NCBI RefSeq assembly: GCF_002368075.1
Contig: NZ_AP018314.1
Coordinates: forward strand, 1,974,862 to 2,024,885
Source of the DNA: Sphaerospermopsis kisseleviana NIES-73
GTDB taxonomy: Bacteria > Cyanobacteriota > Cyanobacteriia > Cyanobacteriales > Nostocaceae
DNA length: 50,024 bases
Direction of reading: 5' to 3'
Shown here: one piece after another, positions 42,229 through 50,024 of the stretch
Layout: each line of letters begins with the position of its first letter
How positions within the stretch are numbered: the first letter of the stretch is position 1
Notes under the pieces: generated by a model
Database searches by the model: none
Seen by the model: the letters and a program-made list of their open reading frames with translations, nothing else
Told to the model about the DNA's origin: nothing
Translations under genes and position numbers: made by a program

Positions 42229-43518
42229 ATGAACCCAGTACAATCGCTATTAAAAGTATTCGGTAGCCGCAAAATGGCGGCTTTATTATTACTAGGTTTT
42301 TCCTCTGGTTTACCCTTATTTTTAACCAGCAAAACCTTACAAGCATGGATGACCATTGAAAAAGTAGATTTAACTGCCATTGGCTTATTTAGCCTTGTTG
42401 GTTTGCCCTATTCCTTAAAATTTCTTTGGTCGCCCTTGTTAGACTGGATTAAACTGCCCTTTTTAGGCAGGAGACGGGGTTGGTTAATTATCTTACAAAT
42501 AGGGTTATTAATAGCGATCGCCTGCATGGCCTTACAACAACCCAAACAAGCCCTACAACTACTAGCCATCAACGCCGTAGCCATCGCCTTCCTCAGTGCC
42601 ACCCAAGACATAGCCGCCGATGCCTACCGCACCGACATACTCGAACAACTAGAAATGGGTGCAGGTGCAGCCGTATTCGTTTTAGGTTATCGCATAGCAT
42701 TACTACTCACAGGCTCATTAGCCCTCATCCTAGCTGATAAAATACCTTGGTCTTCAATCTACTTATTAATGGCAGTGGCTATGGCAGTAGGTATTATAGC
42801 CACCTTATTTGCACCAGAACCAAAAGAAACCATCCCACCAGAATCTTTAACCGCAGCCGTCATCTTACCCTTTGGTGAATTTTTTCAGCGTCAGGGCATA
42901 GTTTACGCCTCTTTAAGTCTCCTGTTCATAGTCTTATATAAACTCGGCGACTCCTTTGTGAATAATATGTCCACGCCGTTTTTGCTGCAAACAGGCTTTA
43001 CTCAAACCGACATTGGCGCAATTCAAGGTGGCATGGGACTAATAGCCACCATAGTTGGTACACTGGCAGGAGGCGCATTTTTGAGTAAAATTGGGTTGAA
43101 TCGTTCACTTTGGGTATTTGGTGGGTTGCAAGCAATCAGCAACTTAGCTTATCTTTTACTTGCACAAGTTGGGAAAAATTATCAGGTTCTCTTACTCACA
43201 ATCAACATCGAAAACTTTTGTGCAGGATTAGGAACAGCCGCCTTTGTTGCTTTTTTAATGAATATGTGTAATCAGCGTTATTCCGCCACACAGTATGCTT
43301 TACTTTCTAGTTTTATGGCCGTCAGTCGTGATATTCTAGTTGCGCCAGCAGGTTGGTTAGCAAAAACTACAAGTTGGCCTTTATTTTTTGTGATTAGTAT
43401 TGTTGCTGCTATACCGGGACTACTCCTATTACCTTTCTTTGCCCCTTGGAATCCCAAACCAGTGACAGCAACCAGACCAGGACTTGAAGAAGAAGAGGAT
43501 ATATGGGAAACCAAGTAG
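42229..43518 (+). CDS. AmpG-family muropeptide MFS transporter
   Basis: 429 aa with about 12 membrane segments. The AmpG/PAT pattern is clear: LLLGFSSGLPLFLTSKTLQAWM, GLPYSLKFLWSPLLDW, GRRRGWLIILQ, and FLSATQDIAADAYRTDIL. The family imports anhydro-muropeptides for peptidoglycan recycling in proteobacteria; the substrate in cyanobacteria is not certain. It overlaps the next gene by 16 bp. First gene to the right of the defence island. Confidence 0.87.
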   Translation: MNPVQSLLKVFGSRKMAALLLLGFSSGLPLFLTSKTLQAWMTIEKVDLTAIGLFSLVGLPYSLKFLWSPLLDWIKLPFLGRRRGWLIILQIGLLIAIACMALQQPKQALQLLAINAVAIAFLSATQDIAADAYRTDILEQLEMGAGAAVFVLGYRIALLLTGSLALILADKIPWSSIYLLMAVAMAVGIIATLFAPEPKETIPPESLTAAVILPFGEFFQRQGIVYASLSLLFIVLYKLGDSFVNNMSTPFLLQTGFTQTDIGAIQGGMGLIATIVGTLAGGAFLSKIGLNRSLWVFGGLQAISNLAYLLLAQVGKNYQVLLLTINIENFCAGLGTAAFVAFLMNMCNQRYSATQYALLSSFMAVSRDILVAPAGWLAKTTSWPLFFVISIVAAIPGLLLLPFFAPWNPKPVTATRPGLEEEEDIWETK

Positions 43519-43904
43519 TAATTCTTGTCGGTACATTCGTCCTCGTTGTCACAGGTTTATTACTGGGCTACGTACTCTCACAATTAGTTTTAGGATATCT
43601 TCTCTTTAGCCCCCTCACTCTCCTGGGAACAATCAGCTTAGTTCTAATTTTTGGCACACTCTACTACGTTTTATTTTGGCAACTAAAAAGAGAACAGTTA
43701 CAGCCCTCCACTCCCAGCCTACCTAATCAGGTAGACGAAGAAATTACAGGTAACTACCTCAAAAACCGACTCATTGCCAGATTATCCGGTGACGTAGCCG
43801 CAGCCGAAAGATTAATCGAACAAGCCAAGCAAAATTATCCCGGAATGCCAGAAAATTGGTATTGTGAACGAGTCCTGGATGATTTGGATCGGGATGCACG
43901 TTAA
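43503..43904 (+). CDS. Small membrane protein coupled to the AmpG-like transporter
   Basis: 133 aa. Two membrane helices (VVILVGTFVLVVTGLLLGYVL and LLGTISLVLIFGTLYYVLFW) are followed by a soluble tail of about 65 residues with an amphipathic NRLIARLSGDVAAAERLIEQAKQNYPGMPENWYCERVLDDL segment. It starts inside the transporter gene (16-bp overlap), so expression is linked. Conserved cyanobacterial type; function unknown. Confidence 0.75.
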   Translation: MGNQVVILVGTFVLVVTGLLLGYVLSQLVLGYLLFSPLTLLGTISLVLIFGTLYYVLFWQLKREQLQPSTPSLPNQVDEEITGNYLKNRLIARLSGDVAAAERLIEQAKQNYPGMPENWYCERVLDDLDRDAR

Positions 43905-44003
43905 CCTTTAGTTTTTCCTGCCTCCAAACTCGCTAAAATAAATTAAGAAAAATTTACATTAACTGGTTTTCCACCAGTTACCTCATTATTTACAATCCCG
44001 AAT

Positions 44004-44147
44004 ATGGCTTTTTTTCGTCAATACATCGCCCCCCTACTCGTAGTTCTAGTATTTTTGATTGCCCTAGTCGCAGTCAGCGCCCGGATTTTCCTACCCTCCG
44101 ACATGGCCGCACCCGCACCCATTGGAGTGATAGTTAGTAATTTGTAA
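44004..44147 (+). CDS. 47-aa single-pass membrane protein
   Basis: MAFFRQYIAPLLVVLVFLIA begins the protein; one membrane helix spans about 9-30, then a short FLPSDMAAPAPIGV tail. Coding is supported by the clean ATG, the typical hydrophobic profile and the stop just before a repeat block. I recall similar small proteins in cyanobacteria but cannot name the family. Confidence 0.6.
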   Translation: MAFFRQYIAPLLVVLVFLIALVAVSARIFLPSDMAAPAPIGVIVSNL

Positions 44148-44153
44148 ACAAGG

Positions 44154-44266
44154 GAACAGGTGACTGGTGACTGGTGACTGGTGACAGTAAAGAAAACTTG
44201 AGATTTTAGATTTTAGATTGGAGATACTCAAAACAATCCAAAATCCAAAATCCAAAATCCAAAATT
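44154..44266. repeat. Composite heptamer element overlapping the GNAT upstream region
   Basis: GGTGACT units (44159-44183), AGATTTT units (44200-44218), a TTGGAGATACTCAAAACAATCC centre (split here: TTGGAGATACTC and AAAACAATCC), and AAAATCC units (44239-44264). It ends 11 bp before the GNAT ATG, so the promoter must lie in or before it. Confidence 0.75.
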
Positions 44267-44276
44267 GAATCGCCCC

Positions 44277-44873
44277 ATGCCCAATTTTGACTTTCCTTTG
44301 GACGGCTATTCTATTCGCCGAGGTTCTACCTTAGACAAAGCACTATTGGTTAAGTTTATCCAGCGTACTTACCAAGAACTATTTCCTACTCAAGATTTTT
44401 CTCACCTCGCCTGTACAGTGGAACAATATTTCTCCACTGATACCCCTTTGTGGTGGGTATATGAAACTCAGGGAACAGGGAACAGGGAACAGGGAACAGA
44501 AGGCAGGAGGCAGGAGGCAGGAGGTAAATATTTCTTCCCAGTCACCAGTCCCCAATCCCCAGTCCCCAATCCCCAATCCCCAATCCCCAATCCCCAATCA
44601 CCAGTTCCCATAGCCTGTCTTTGGGCAGGTAACGCCATAGACCAAGTTACAGGCGATCGCCATGCTCACATATTCTTGCTTTATGTTGTCCCTTCCCATC
44701 GTCGTCGGGGGATAGCTAAGGCATTAATGCAGCATATAGAAAACTGGGCAAAACAAAGGGGCGATCGCCAAATCGGACTCCAAGTATTTACCTCTAACAC
44801 CCCCGCCCTCAACCTTTATCAAAATCTTGGTTATCAAACTCAATCCCTATGGATGATAAAATTCATTAGGTGA
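44277..44873 (+). CDS. GNAT acetyltransferase carrying repeat DNA in frame
   Basis: 198 aa from the ATG at 44277 (a TTG at 44265 is also in frame). The GNAT core is at the C-terminal end: [24 protein letters not shown] (R/QxxG type, RRRGIA) and [20 protein letters not shown]. Residues about 64-111 are low complexity ([19 protein letters not shown], then [12 protein letters not shown] repeats) and are encoded by GGGAACA, GGCAGGA and CCCCAAT heptamers identical to the intergenic arrays. The rest of the protein is normal, so the repeat seems to have been accepted as a surface loop. Activity is uncertain. Confidence 0.8.
   Translation: MPNFDFPLDGYSIRRGSTLDKALLVKFIQRTYQELFPTQDFSHLACTVEQYFSTDTPLWWVYETQGTGNREQGTEGRRQEAGGKYFFPVTSPQSPVPNPQSPIPNPQSPVPIACLWAGNAIDQVTGDRHAHIFLLYVVPSHRRRGIAKALMQHIENWAKQRGDRQIGLQVFTSNTPALNLYQNLGYQTQSLWMIKFIR
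44468..44610. repeat. Three heptamer arrays inside a coding sequence
   Basis: GGGAACA (44470-44498), GGCAGGA (44502-44524) and CCCAGTC/CCCCAAT units (44537-44608) are identical in unit sequence to the intergenic arrays at 2677 and 4003. The reading frame of the GNAT gene is kept through about 143 bp. Confidence 0.85.
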
Positions 44874-45003
44874 TTGGGGACTGGTGACTGGGGAAGAAAA
44901 TTTTAGATTTTAGATTTTAGATTTTAGATTGGAGATCACAAAAACAATCCAAAATCCAAAATCCAAAATCCAAAATAAAAAACTCCTGCCTCCTGCCTCC
45001 TAT
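44874..45003. repeat. Composite heptamer element downstream of the GNAT gene
   Basis: Same order as at 27725-27886: GGGGACTGGTGACT units, AGATTTT units (44899-44929), TTGGAGATCACAAAAACAA centre, AAAATCC units (44949-44975), then CTGCCTC units (44983-45001). It ends 24 bp before the HEAT-repeat gene. Confidence 0.8.
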
Positions 45004-45026
45004 ATAATTACTTTTTAAAAAATATT

Positions 45027-45785
45027 ATGTACGACGAAGACGATATAAACCTACTTGATAACGAAGCTGATTTAGAAAGCCCCCTAGACAAAATAGAACC
45101 TATTACCCCTGAATCAGAAATAGTTAAACCTGATCCAGAGGCAATGTTAGCACTCTTGGAAGATCCTCAATCCCAGCAACGAATGTTAGCCGCCCGTGCA
45201 TTTTGTGATATTCAAGATGAACGAGCTATACCCCATTTAATTCGCTTATTAACCGATTCTTGTCCTTTGGTCAGAGTCAGCGCCTCCTATGCCTTGGGAC
45301 GTAACCCCAGCCCTGATGCTGTTGAACCCTTAATTAATCAACTTAACTGCGATTTTAATGGCTATGTCAGAAAAGGTGTAGTTTGGGCTTTAGGTAACTG
45401 CCGCGATCGCCGTTCCTTAAACCCCCTCATAGATGCCCTCAAAACCGACATTTCCGCCGTCCGTCTCTGGTCTGCCAGCGCCCTCGCCCAAATGGCAACT
45501 CTGGGTTATGAAGTAGTTATTGGCGCAATACCTCCCTTAATTGAAGCCCTTGTTCAAGACCCCATACCCGCCATCCGTAGTAACTGCGCTTGGGCAATCG
45601 GTCAACTGTGTAAAGAATTACCTTCTAATGTAGTCTATGCTACAGCTATAGACGCATTAATTCAAGCCTTTGCTGAAGATAAAGATTTGGGTGTCAGAGA
45701 AGATGCCAAAGCTTCACTGCTGGGAGTTGGTGATCCCCGTGGTTTGCAATTAATCGAAACCCTAGAACAAGAAGGATGGTTTTAG
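45027..45785 (+). CDS. HEAT-repeat (PBS-lyase-like) protein
   Basis: 252 aa. An acidic N-terminus (MYDEDDINLLDNEADLESP) of about 45 residues is followed by five or six HEAT repeats, each with the pattern AxxALGxxxDxxAVxPLI (for example VRVSASYALGRNPSPDAVEP and VRLWSASALAQMA). Such proteins are scaffolds or bilin-lyase relatives. The IscA-interacting protein IaiH of Synechocystis is also a HEAT-repeat protein, but I cannot confirm orthology. No phycobilisome gene is nearby. Confidence 0.8.
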   Translation: MYDEDDINLLDNEADLESPLDKIEPITPESEIVKPDPEAMLALLEDPQSQQRMLAARAFCDIQDERAIPHLIRLLTDSCPLVRVSASYALGRNPSPDAVEPLINQLNCDFNGYVRKGVVWALGNCRDRRSLNPLIDALKTDISAVRLWSASALAQMATLGYEVVIGAIPPLIEALVQDPIPAIRSNCAWAIGQLCKELPSNVVYATAIDALIQAFAEDKDLGVREDAKASLLGVGDPRGLQLIETLEQEGWF

Positions 45786-45875
45786 GTAATTGACAATTGA
45801 CAATTGATAATTGACAATTTTAGATTGGAGTTCAGAAAAACAATCCAAAATCTAAAATCCAAAATCCAAAATCGG
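45786..45875. repeat. TTGACAA array and short composite element
   Basis: TTGACAA/TTGATAA units (45787-45818), one AGATTGGAGTTC centre, then AAAATCT/AAAATCC units (45845-45873). The block covers the whole gap between convergent HEAT and ung genes and enters the last ung codons. Confidence 0.75.
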
Positions 45876-46550
45876 CAACTCCCAATCAATCTCAGGTTTA
45901 CCCCAACCACTTAAAGCTGAATTAATAGCTGAAAAAGGTTTACTACCAAAAAAACCATTACGTGCAGAAAGGGGTGAAGGATGAGCAGATTTAATTACTA
46001 AATGTCGGCTAGTATCAATTAATTTCAGCTTCTTTTGTGCATAACCACCCCACAACACAAACACCACCGGATCGGATTTTTCATTAACCTTTTGAATCAC
46101 TGCATCAGTGAAAATTTCCCACCCTTGATTTTTATGGGAATTTGGTGTGTGCGCCCTCACAGTTAACACCGCATTTAACATCAATATACCCTGTTTAGCC
46201 CAATTCACCAAATAACCATGATTGGGAATATCACACCCCACATCCGCTTTCAATTCTTTATAAATATTCATCAGTGATGGTGGTGGTTTAATCCCCGGTT
46301 TCACAGAAAAACATAAACCATGAGCTTGGTTTTCATCATGGTAAGGATCTTGTCCCAATAACAAAACATTTACCTCTTCATAAGACGTTAATTCAAAAGC
46401 TGAAAAAACATCTTCTTCTGGTGGATAAATATTATAAGATTGTCTTTCCTCACTTAAAAACTCTTGCAGTTTATTAAAATAAGGTTTCTCTAATTCCTCT
46501 GCTAAAATTGATTGCCAAGAATTAGGCAATTTAACATTTTTCTCTATCAA
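45852..46550 (-). CDS. ung: Uracil-DNA glycosylase
   Basis: Removes uracil from DNA in base excision repair. 232 aa, family 1. The catalytic water-activating loop is GQDPYH (66-71, Asp68), followed by GLCFSV; the minor-groove HPSPLSA loop with its catalytic His is near residue 190, and GFFGSKPFSAIN follows. The C-terminal ILDFGF residues are encoded by an AAAATCC repeat unit, so the end of the protein has been shaped by the repeat. Confidence 0.95.
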   Translation of the reverse strand: MIEKNVKLPNSWQSILAEELEKPYFNKLQEFLSEERQSYNIYPPEEDVFSAFELTSYEEVNVLLLGQDPYHDENQAHGLCFSVKPGIKPPPSLMNIYKELKADVGCDIPNHGYLVNWAKQGILMLNAVLTVRAHTPNSHKNQGWEIFTDAVIQKVNEKSDPVVFVLWGGYAQKKLKLIDTSRHLVIKSAHPSPLSARNGFFGSKPFSAINSALSGWGKPEIDWELPILDFGF

Positions 46551-46615
46551 TTATCCTCACCTCATAATTCATACATAATGATAAAAACTCTTCCCAGTCA
46601 ACAATCACCAATCAC

Positions 46616-46990
46616 CTATTCTTCAGGACGTTCTATATCATCTTCCCCTAAATATTCACCATTTTGAATTTCTAGAATTACTAAAGGAATAGAACCAGGA
46701 TTTTCTACCTTATGCAAAGTTGCAGCAGGTACATAAGTTGACTGGTTACTATTTAACAATATTTCCTCAACACCACAAGTTACTTTGGCCACACCAGAAA
46801 CTACAACCCAATGTTCATGACGATGATAATGGATTTGTGGTTTAATACCGTGTCTAGGTTTAATTTCCACCCGACTAATTCGATAATTTTCCCCCTCTTC
46901 TATGACTTCTACATGACCCCAGTAACGTTCCCCTGAATGGGAAGAACATTTTTTAATATTGGACTTCATCTCATTCTCATGCTGACTCAT
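46616..46990 (-). CDS. Cupin, mannose-6-phosphate isomerase type II-like
   Basis: 124 aa. One cupin barrel with the metal-binding pattern PQIHYHRHEHWVVVSGVAKV and a later LHKVENPGSIPLVILEIQNGEYLGEDDIERPE, which is the C-terminal half of bifunctional GDP-mannose pyrophosphorylase/phosphomannose isomerase proteins. Here it stands alone without the nucleotidyltransferase half. It probably acts in mannose activation for polysaccharide. Confidence 0.85.
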   Translation of the reverse strand: MSQHENEMKSNIKKCSSHSGERYWGHVEVIEEGENYRISRVEIKPRHGIKPQIHYHRHEHWVVVSGVAKVTCGVEEILLNSNQSTYVPAATLHKVENPGSIPLVILEIQNGEYLGEDDIERPEE

Positions 46991-47350
46991 AACTGATTTA
47001 CTACCTGGTTTAATTGTTATACCTATACAATTTAGCTGTGTAACAGCTTATGAGAATGTAGTTCATTTACCTAAAAATCACCATTAAATTTATATTAAAT
47101 ATCGATATTTTCTAGATAGATAAAGTTTTATTAGAGAACACAAATTGTGCAAATTATAGTGCTGACAAGTAATGGATTTATAATGGCGATCGCACAATTT
47201 ACATTTTGCATAATCATGCTTTCAGTAACTTCAATCTCTAGACAAACTGGCTCTAAATTATTAATTTATATCAAGTTAATAATTTTAGAGCTTAAATCTG
47301 ATTGATTAAATTCAATTACTGATAATATCCGCAGGATTAACATAAATAAC
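46991..47350. other. 360-bp region without a confident gene, with a solo MITE end
   Basis: AT-rich. Contains the 27-nt MITE end at 47024-47050 and one HIP1 site. A 40-codon ORF (47183-47305) has no good ribosome-binding site. Otherwise I see nothing. Confidence 0.45.
47024..47050. repeat. Solo copy of a MITE terminal repeat
   Basis: 27 nt identical to 21463-21489, the right end of the MITE in the antitoxin gene. It contains AGCTGT-GTA-ACAGCT. No matching opposite end was found within about 150 bp, so it is a remnant or a single-ended copy. Confidence 0.7.
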
Positions 47351-47566
47351 CTAACGAACTGTTAACCCTGAGTTAGAATTGATTACTTTCCTCTCACCGT
47401 ACCGCAATAACCTTTCTATAGTTAACAACTGATTTTCCCATACTTTAACTCGATAGGGATTTTCCTTTGCTGCTGTACCCATCCAAATTTTAAATTGAGT
47501 CTGAAAACGAACGATTGGTGATGTACTACTGACAACTGATAACTGATAACTGTCTACTGACAACAA
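47351..47566 (-). CDS. Doubtful 71-aa ORF overlapping the radical SAM gene end
   Basis: The first third (MLSVDSYQLSVVSSTSP) is translated repeat DNA (ATCAGTT-type units at about 47525-47562). The rest (RVKVWENQLLTIERLLRYGE) looks protein-like but matches nothing I recognise. Overlaps the stop of the radical SAM gene by 13 bp. It may be a gene fragment. Confidence 0.25.
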   Translation of the reverse strand: MLSVDSYQLSVVSSTSPIVRFQTQFKIWMGTAAKENPYRVKVWENQLLTIERLLRYGERKVINSNSGLTVR

Positions 47567-48879
47567 GTATTGATTAATTCCTCAACTCCCGCAACTGGGA
47601 ATATGCTGATATTCAACTGACGCGATACTTCTTCTACTGTCATATCATCTAAAAATATTAACTCACCATGTTTGAGCATGACACTAGGTAATAAAATACC
47701 ATCTCCTAAATCTTGCCCTTTTAAATGATACAGTAAATCATGTCCGGTTAATAATCCGGTAACACTGATATTTTGCCCCCAATAATCACTATATAAAGCA
47801 CGCATTTTTACATCCAAACCTTCTACATTATTTAACTGTTTAACCAGTGGTTTAAATGCCGTTTCTACTGCATTACCTACCACCCAAGTTAATTTTTTTG
47901 CAGGAAAGATTTTTGCTGGTAATAATTCGTTAGCTGCATGGGCAAATTGTTTAATAAATAAGCGAATAGAACCCACACCATTATCTAGTTGTGGATATTC
48001 TTCATATTCCGCTTCACTTGGTAATTCTGCACCAGCAATTAAAAACCATTCATCCGCTAACCAAGCTACATTAGAACCATATTTTTGTTTAAATTCTTGG
48101 CACAGTAATTTCACTTGAGAAATTACTTCTTTGGCTTTTTCTCTTGTTACAGGTACGAGTTCATCTTCTTGAGGACGAAATCGCGTTAAACCAACAGGAA
48201 CAACTGCTACTGATGCTACTGCTGGTATTTCTCCTGTATGAAATGATGTCAAATCTCTTAATGTTTTTTCTAGATGTTCACCATCATTTATTCCTGGACA
48301 AACTACTACTTGAGCATGAATTTGTAACCGTCTTTCTTGAAACCATTTGAGTTGTTGTATAATCTGCCCAGCACGGGGATTTTTTAATAGTCTAGTTCTC
48401 ACTTCTGGTTCTGTCGCATGAACAGAAACATATAAGGGAGATAACCGCATTTGTTCAATTCGTTGCCATTCTTTTTCTGGTAAATTCGTTAAGGTTAAAT
48501 AAGAACCATATAAAAAACTCAACCGATAATCGTCATCTTTTAAATATAAGCTGGAACGTTTACCAGGTGGTTGTTGATCAATAAAGCAAAATGGACAACG
48601 GTTATTACATTGAATTAAATTATCAAATAAAGCCGTTGCAAATTCTAAACCTAAGTCTTCATCATAATCTTTTTCAATTTCAATTTGATGAGTTTTACCG
48701 TGAGCATCTAATACTTCAAGTTCTAAAAATTCATCTGCACACAAAAACTGATAATCAATTAAATCACGTGGTTTTGTACCATTAATGGCAACTATCGCAT
48801 CACCAACTTCAAAACCAATTTCAGCGGCGATTGATTCAGGTAGCACCTTGGTAATTTTTGCAGGTTGAATGGTAGACAT
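47554..48879 (-). CDS. TIGR03279-type radical SAM/DUF512 protein with PDZ domain
   Basis: 441 aa. N-terminal PDZ-like domain (AKITKVLPESIAAEIGFEVGDAIVAING, about 7-70), then the radical-SAM-type cluster motif CNNRCPFC (Cys91, Cys95, Cys98), then the DUF512 C-terminal half ending VEELINTCCQ. Members are found in all cyanobacteria I know; the substrate is unknown. The motif CX3CX2C is intact, so an active [4Fe-4S] enzyme is expected. Confidence 0.9.
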   Translation of the reverse strand: MSTIQPAKITKVLPESIAAEIGFEVGDAIVAINGTKPRDLIDYQFLCADEFLELEVLDAHGKTHQIEIEKDYDEDLGLEFATALFDNLIQCNNRCPFCFIDQQPPGKRSSLYLKDDDYRLSFLYGSYLTLTNLPEKEWQRIEQMRLSPLYVSVHATEPEVRTRLLKNPRAGQIIQQLKWFQERRLQIHAQVVVCPGINDGEHLEKTLRDLTSFHTGEIPAVASVAVVPVGLTRFRPQEDELVPVTREKAKEVISQVKLLCQEFKQKYGSNVAWLADEWFLIAGAELPSEAEYEEYPQLDNGVGSIRLFIKQFAHAANELLPAKIFPAKKLTWVVGNAVETAFKPLVKQLNNVEGLDVKMRALYSDYWGQNISVTGLLTGHDLLYHLKGQDLGDGILLPSVMLKHGELIFLDDMTVEEVSRQLNISIFPVAGVEELINTCCQ

Positions 48880-48886
48880 ATATTAG

Positions 48887-48945
48887 GGAATAGGGAATAG
48901 GGAATAGGGAATAGGGAATAGGGAATAGGGAATGGGGAATAGAAG
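48887..48945. repeat. TAGGGAA heptamer array
   Basis: About seven TAGGGAA units (48889-48942) directly upstream of the radical SAM gene and downstream of uppP, followed by CTGACTC units at 48973-48988. Both genes are read leftward. Confidence 0.8.
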
Positions 48946-48995
48946 GTAAAAGGCAAAAGTTAATATTCTCTCCCTGACTCCTGACTCCTGGAAAA

Positions 48996-49916
48996 TTATC
49001 CTTGCCAACCGTTGGCGATCGCTAATAAAATAGCACAACCAAAAGCTAATCTATACCAAACAAACACAAATGTATTTTTTGTTTGTAAGTACCTAATCAA
49101 AAATGCAATTGATAAATAAGAAAAAATAAAGGTGGAAACAATCCCTATAACTAATAATAAAACTATATTATCTGGTAATTGCCCTTCCTGAAACAACTGA
49201 AAAATTTTCAAACTTTTATATAAGGTAGCTATCGTCAAAGTAGGAAACCCTAATAAAAATGAAAACTTTGCTGCTGTATCACGTTCTAATCCTAAAAATA
49301 AGGCTGTAGTTAAGGTTGAACCAGAACGAGAAACCCCAGGAATTAAAGCTAGAGTTTGTCCTAATCCTACCAAAATACCATCCCGAATTTGTAAGGAATC
49401 AAAACCACGCTTGCGAGTTCCAACCTTTTCTGCCAAACCCAATAAAATCGACATGATCACTGACATTATAGCAATGACTAATGCACTTTCAGGTAAAACA
49501 TCTTTTAACAGAAACCCCAAAATTAATGCCGGCATTGTTCCTACAGCAATACCCACCAATATTTTCCATTCTTCTCGTTGCCAATCTTGATCTTGAAATG
49601 CGGCAATTGCACCTGTAACAATACTAGAAATTTGTGACCAAAAATATAATAATATCGCTATCACACTACCAAATTGAATCGCATCCACAAAATCTTTAGC
49701 ACCTAGTTCTTTCCAAGCAAATACTTTGGTGACTATTAACAAATGTGCTGTACTACTAATCGGTAAAAACTCTGTAATACCTTGCACAATACCTAAAATA
49801 AAAGCTTGCAACCATTCCGGGGTAACTTGTTTTGTATTTTCTGCTACGGCCAGCAAATGGGATGATAGTTGGGATGATAGTAAATATATACTACTTGCTT
49901 CTAAAATTGTTGTCAT
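48996..49916 (-). CDS. uppP: Undecaprenyl-diphosphate phosphatase
   Basis: Dephosphorylates undecaprenyl diphosphate to recycle the lipid carrier for peptidoglycan and surface polysaccharide. 306 aa from the ATG at 49916 (a TTG at 49931 is also in frame). Polytopic. The two active-site motifs are present: GIVQGITEFLPISSTAHLLI and PGVSRSGSTLTTALFLG. The N-terminus is about 35 residues longer than in E. coli BacA/UppP and contains an extra hydrophobic segment. Confidence 0.93.
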   Translation of the reverse strand: MTTILEASSIYLLSSQLSSHLLAVAENTKQVTPEWLQAFILGIVQGITEFLPISSTAHLLIVTKVFAWKELGAKDFVDAIQFGSVIAILLYFWSQISSIVTGAIAAFQDQDWQREEWKILVGIAVGTMPALILGFLLKDVLPESALVIAIMSVIMSILLGLAEKVGTRKRGFDSLQIRDGILVGLGQTLALIPGVSRSGSTLTTALFLGLERDTAAKFSFLLGFPTLTIATLYKSLKIFQLFQEGQLPDNIVLLLVIGIVSTFIFSYLSIAFLIRYLQTKNTFVFVWYRLAFGCAILLAIANGWQG

Positions 49917-50024
49917 TAACCAGACTCCCAAAATGGATGTGTAATTTTAACAAATTATCCAACCTGATCCGCTATTGTCATCAGTTTTTCCGGGCAAGAT
50001 TTTTTTGGGGACTGGTGACTGGGG
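49917..50024. other. Right edge of window
   Basis: No gene start is resolvable. It ends in GGGGACTGGTGACTGGGG, the beginning of another heptamer array. Confidence 0.5.

Noticed and set aside
42480-42737. 85-aa ORF rich in Thr, His and Arg inside the AmpG-like gene
   Set aside because: Out-of-frame reading of a transporter gene; composition is not that of a protein.
47183-47305. 40-codon ORF starting at a HIP1 site (MAIAQFTFCIIML)
   Set aside because: No Shine-Dalgarno and no homologue known; the start is produced by the HIP1 sequence.

Overview
The window looks like chromosomal DNA of a filamentous, probably Nostocales, cyanobacterium (Anabaena/Dolichospermum/Aphanizomenon type; the genus is an inference). 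The evidence is the many HIP1 palindromes (GCGATCGC), the dense heptanucleotide arrays between genes (CTGACTC, AGATTTT/AAAATCC, CCAATTA, GGGAACA classes), and typical cyanobacterial families: TIGR03279-type radical SAM, DUF3119, DUF3086, a Zn-ribbon/kinase/RDD protein and a TIGR01548-type HAD protein. No rRNA, tRNA or CRISPR was found.

Layout. 0-7.3 kb: core metabolism and DNA repair (cobH, dapB, hisF, ruvB), then an exbB-exbD-TPR operon. 7.3-12.7 kb: folA, then a three-gene run (GT1 glycosyltransferase, HHxxxDG acyltransferase/condensation protein, GT4 glycosyltransferase) that may make an acylated glycoside, then a HAD hydrolase. No HIP1 site was seen by eye between about 7.31 and 15.27 kb. 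13-24 kb: secreted and membrane hypotheticals, murG, a squalene/phytoene synthase-like enzyme, modA, psiE, a kinase-RDD fusion, a toxin-antitoxin pair in decay, GNAT, aroH and sppA. 24-28.7 kb: an envelope-lipid neighbourhood (MlaE-type permease, DUF3119, DUF3086, plsY). 29.3-42.1 kb: a DNA phosphorothioation (Dnd) defence island. 42.2-50 kb: ampG-like MFS, small membrane proteins, a GNAT gene carrying repeat DNA in frame, a HEAT-repeat protein, ung, a cupin, a radical SAM protein and uppP.

The island is the most interesting part. dndC, a Uma2-type protein, dndD, a four-helix-bundle protein and dndE run rightward. A DGQHR/DndB protein, an HNH nuclease and a second DGQHR protein run leftward from a shared, palindrome-rich 193-bp divergent control region. 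A third unit (62-aa protein, second DndD/Rad50-like ATPase with a CxC hook, Uma2 protein, dnd-associated protein 4) converges on it. dndA is absent, and so are recognisable DndF/G/H restriction genes. The HNH nuclease and the extra SMC-like ATPase are therefore the obvious candidates for an uncharacterised phosphorothioate-linked restriction module (inference).

A second theme is heavy invasion by tiny repeats. At least four MITE-like elements can be delimited by eye. One splits an antitoxin gene; removing it with one copy of its TA duplication restores the reading frame exactly. Another sits at the stop codon of the squalene synthase-like gene, inside an 8-bp target duplication. Heptamer arrays also bracket a gene inside the dnd operon, and they have entered an acetyltransferase coding sequence in frame.
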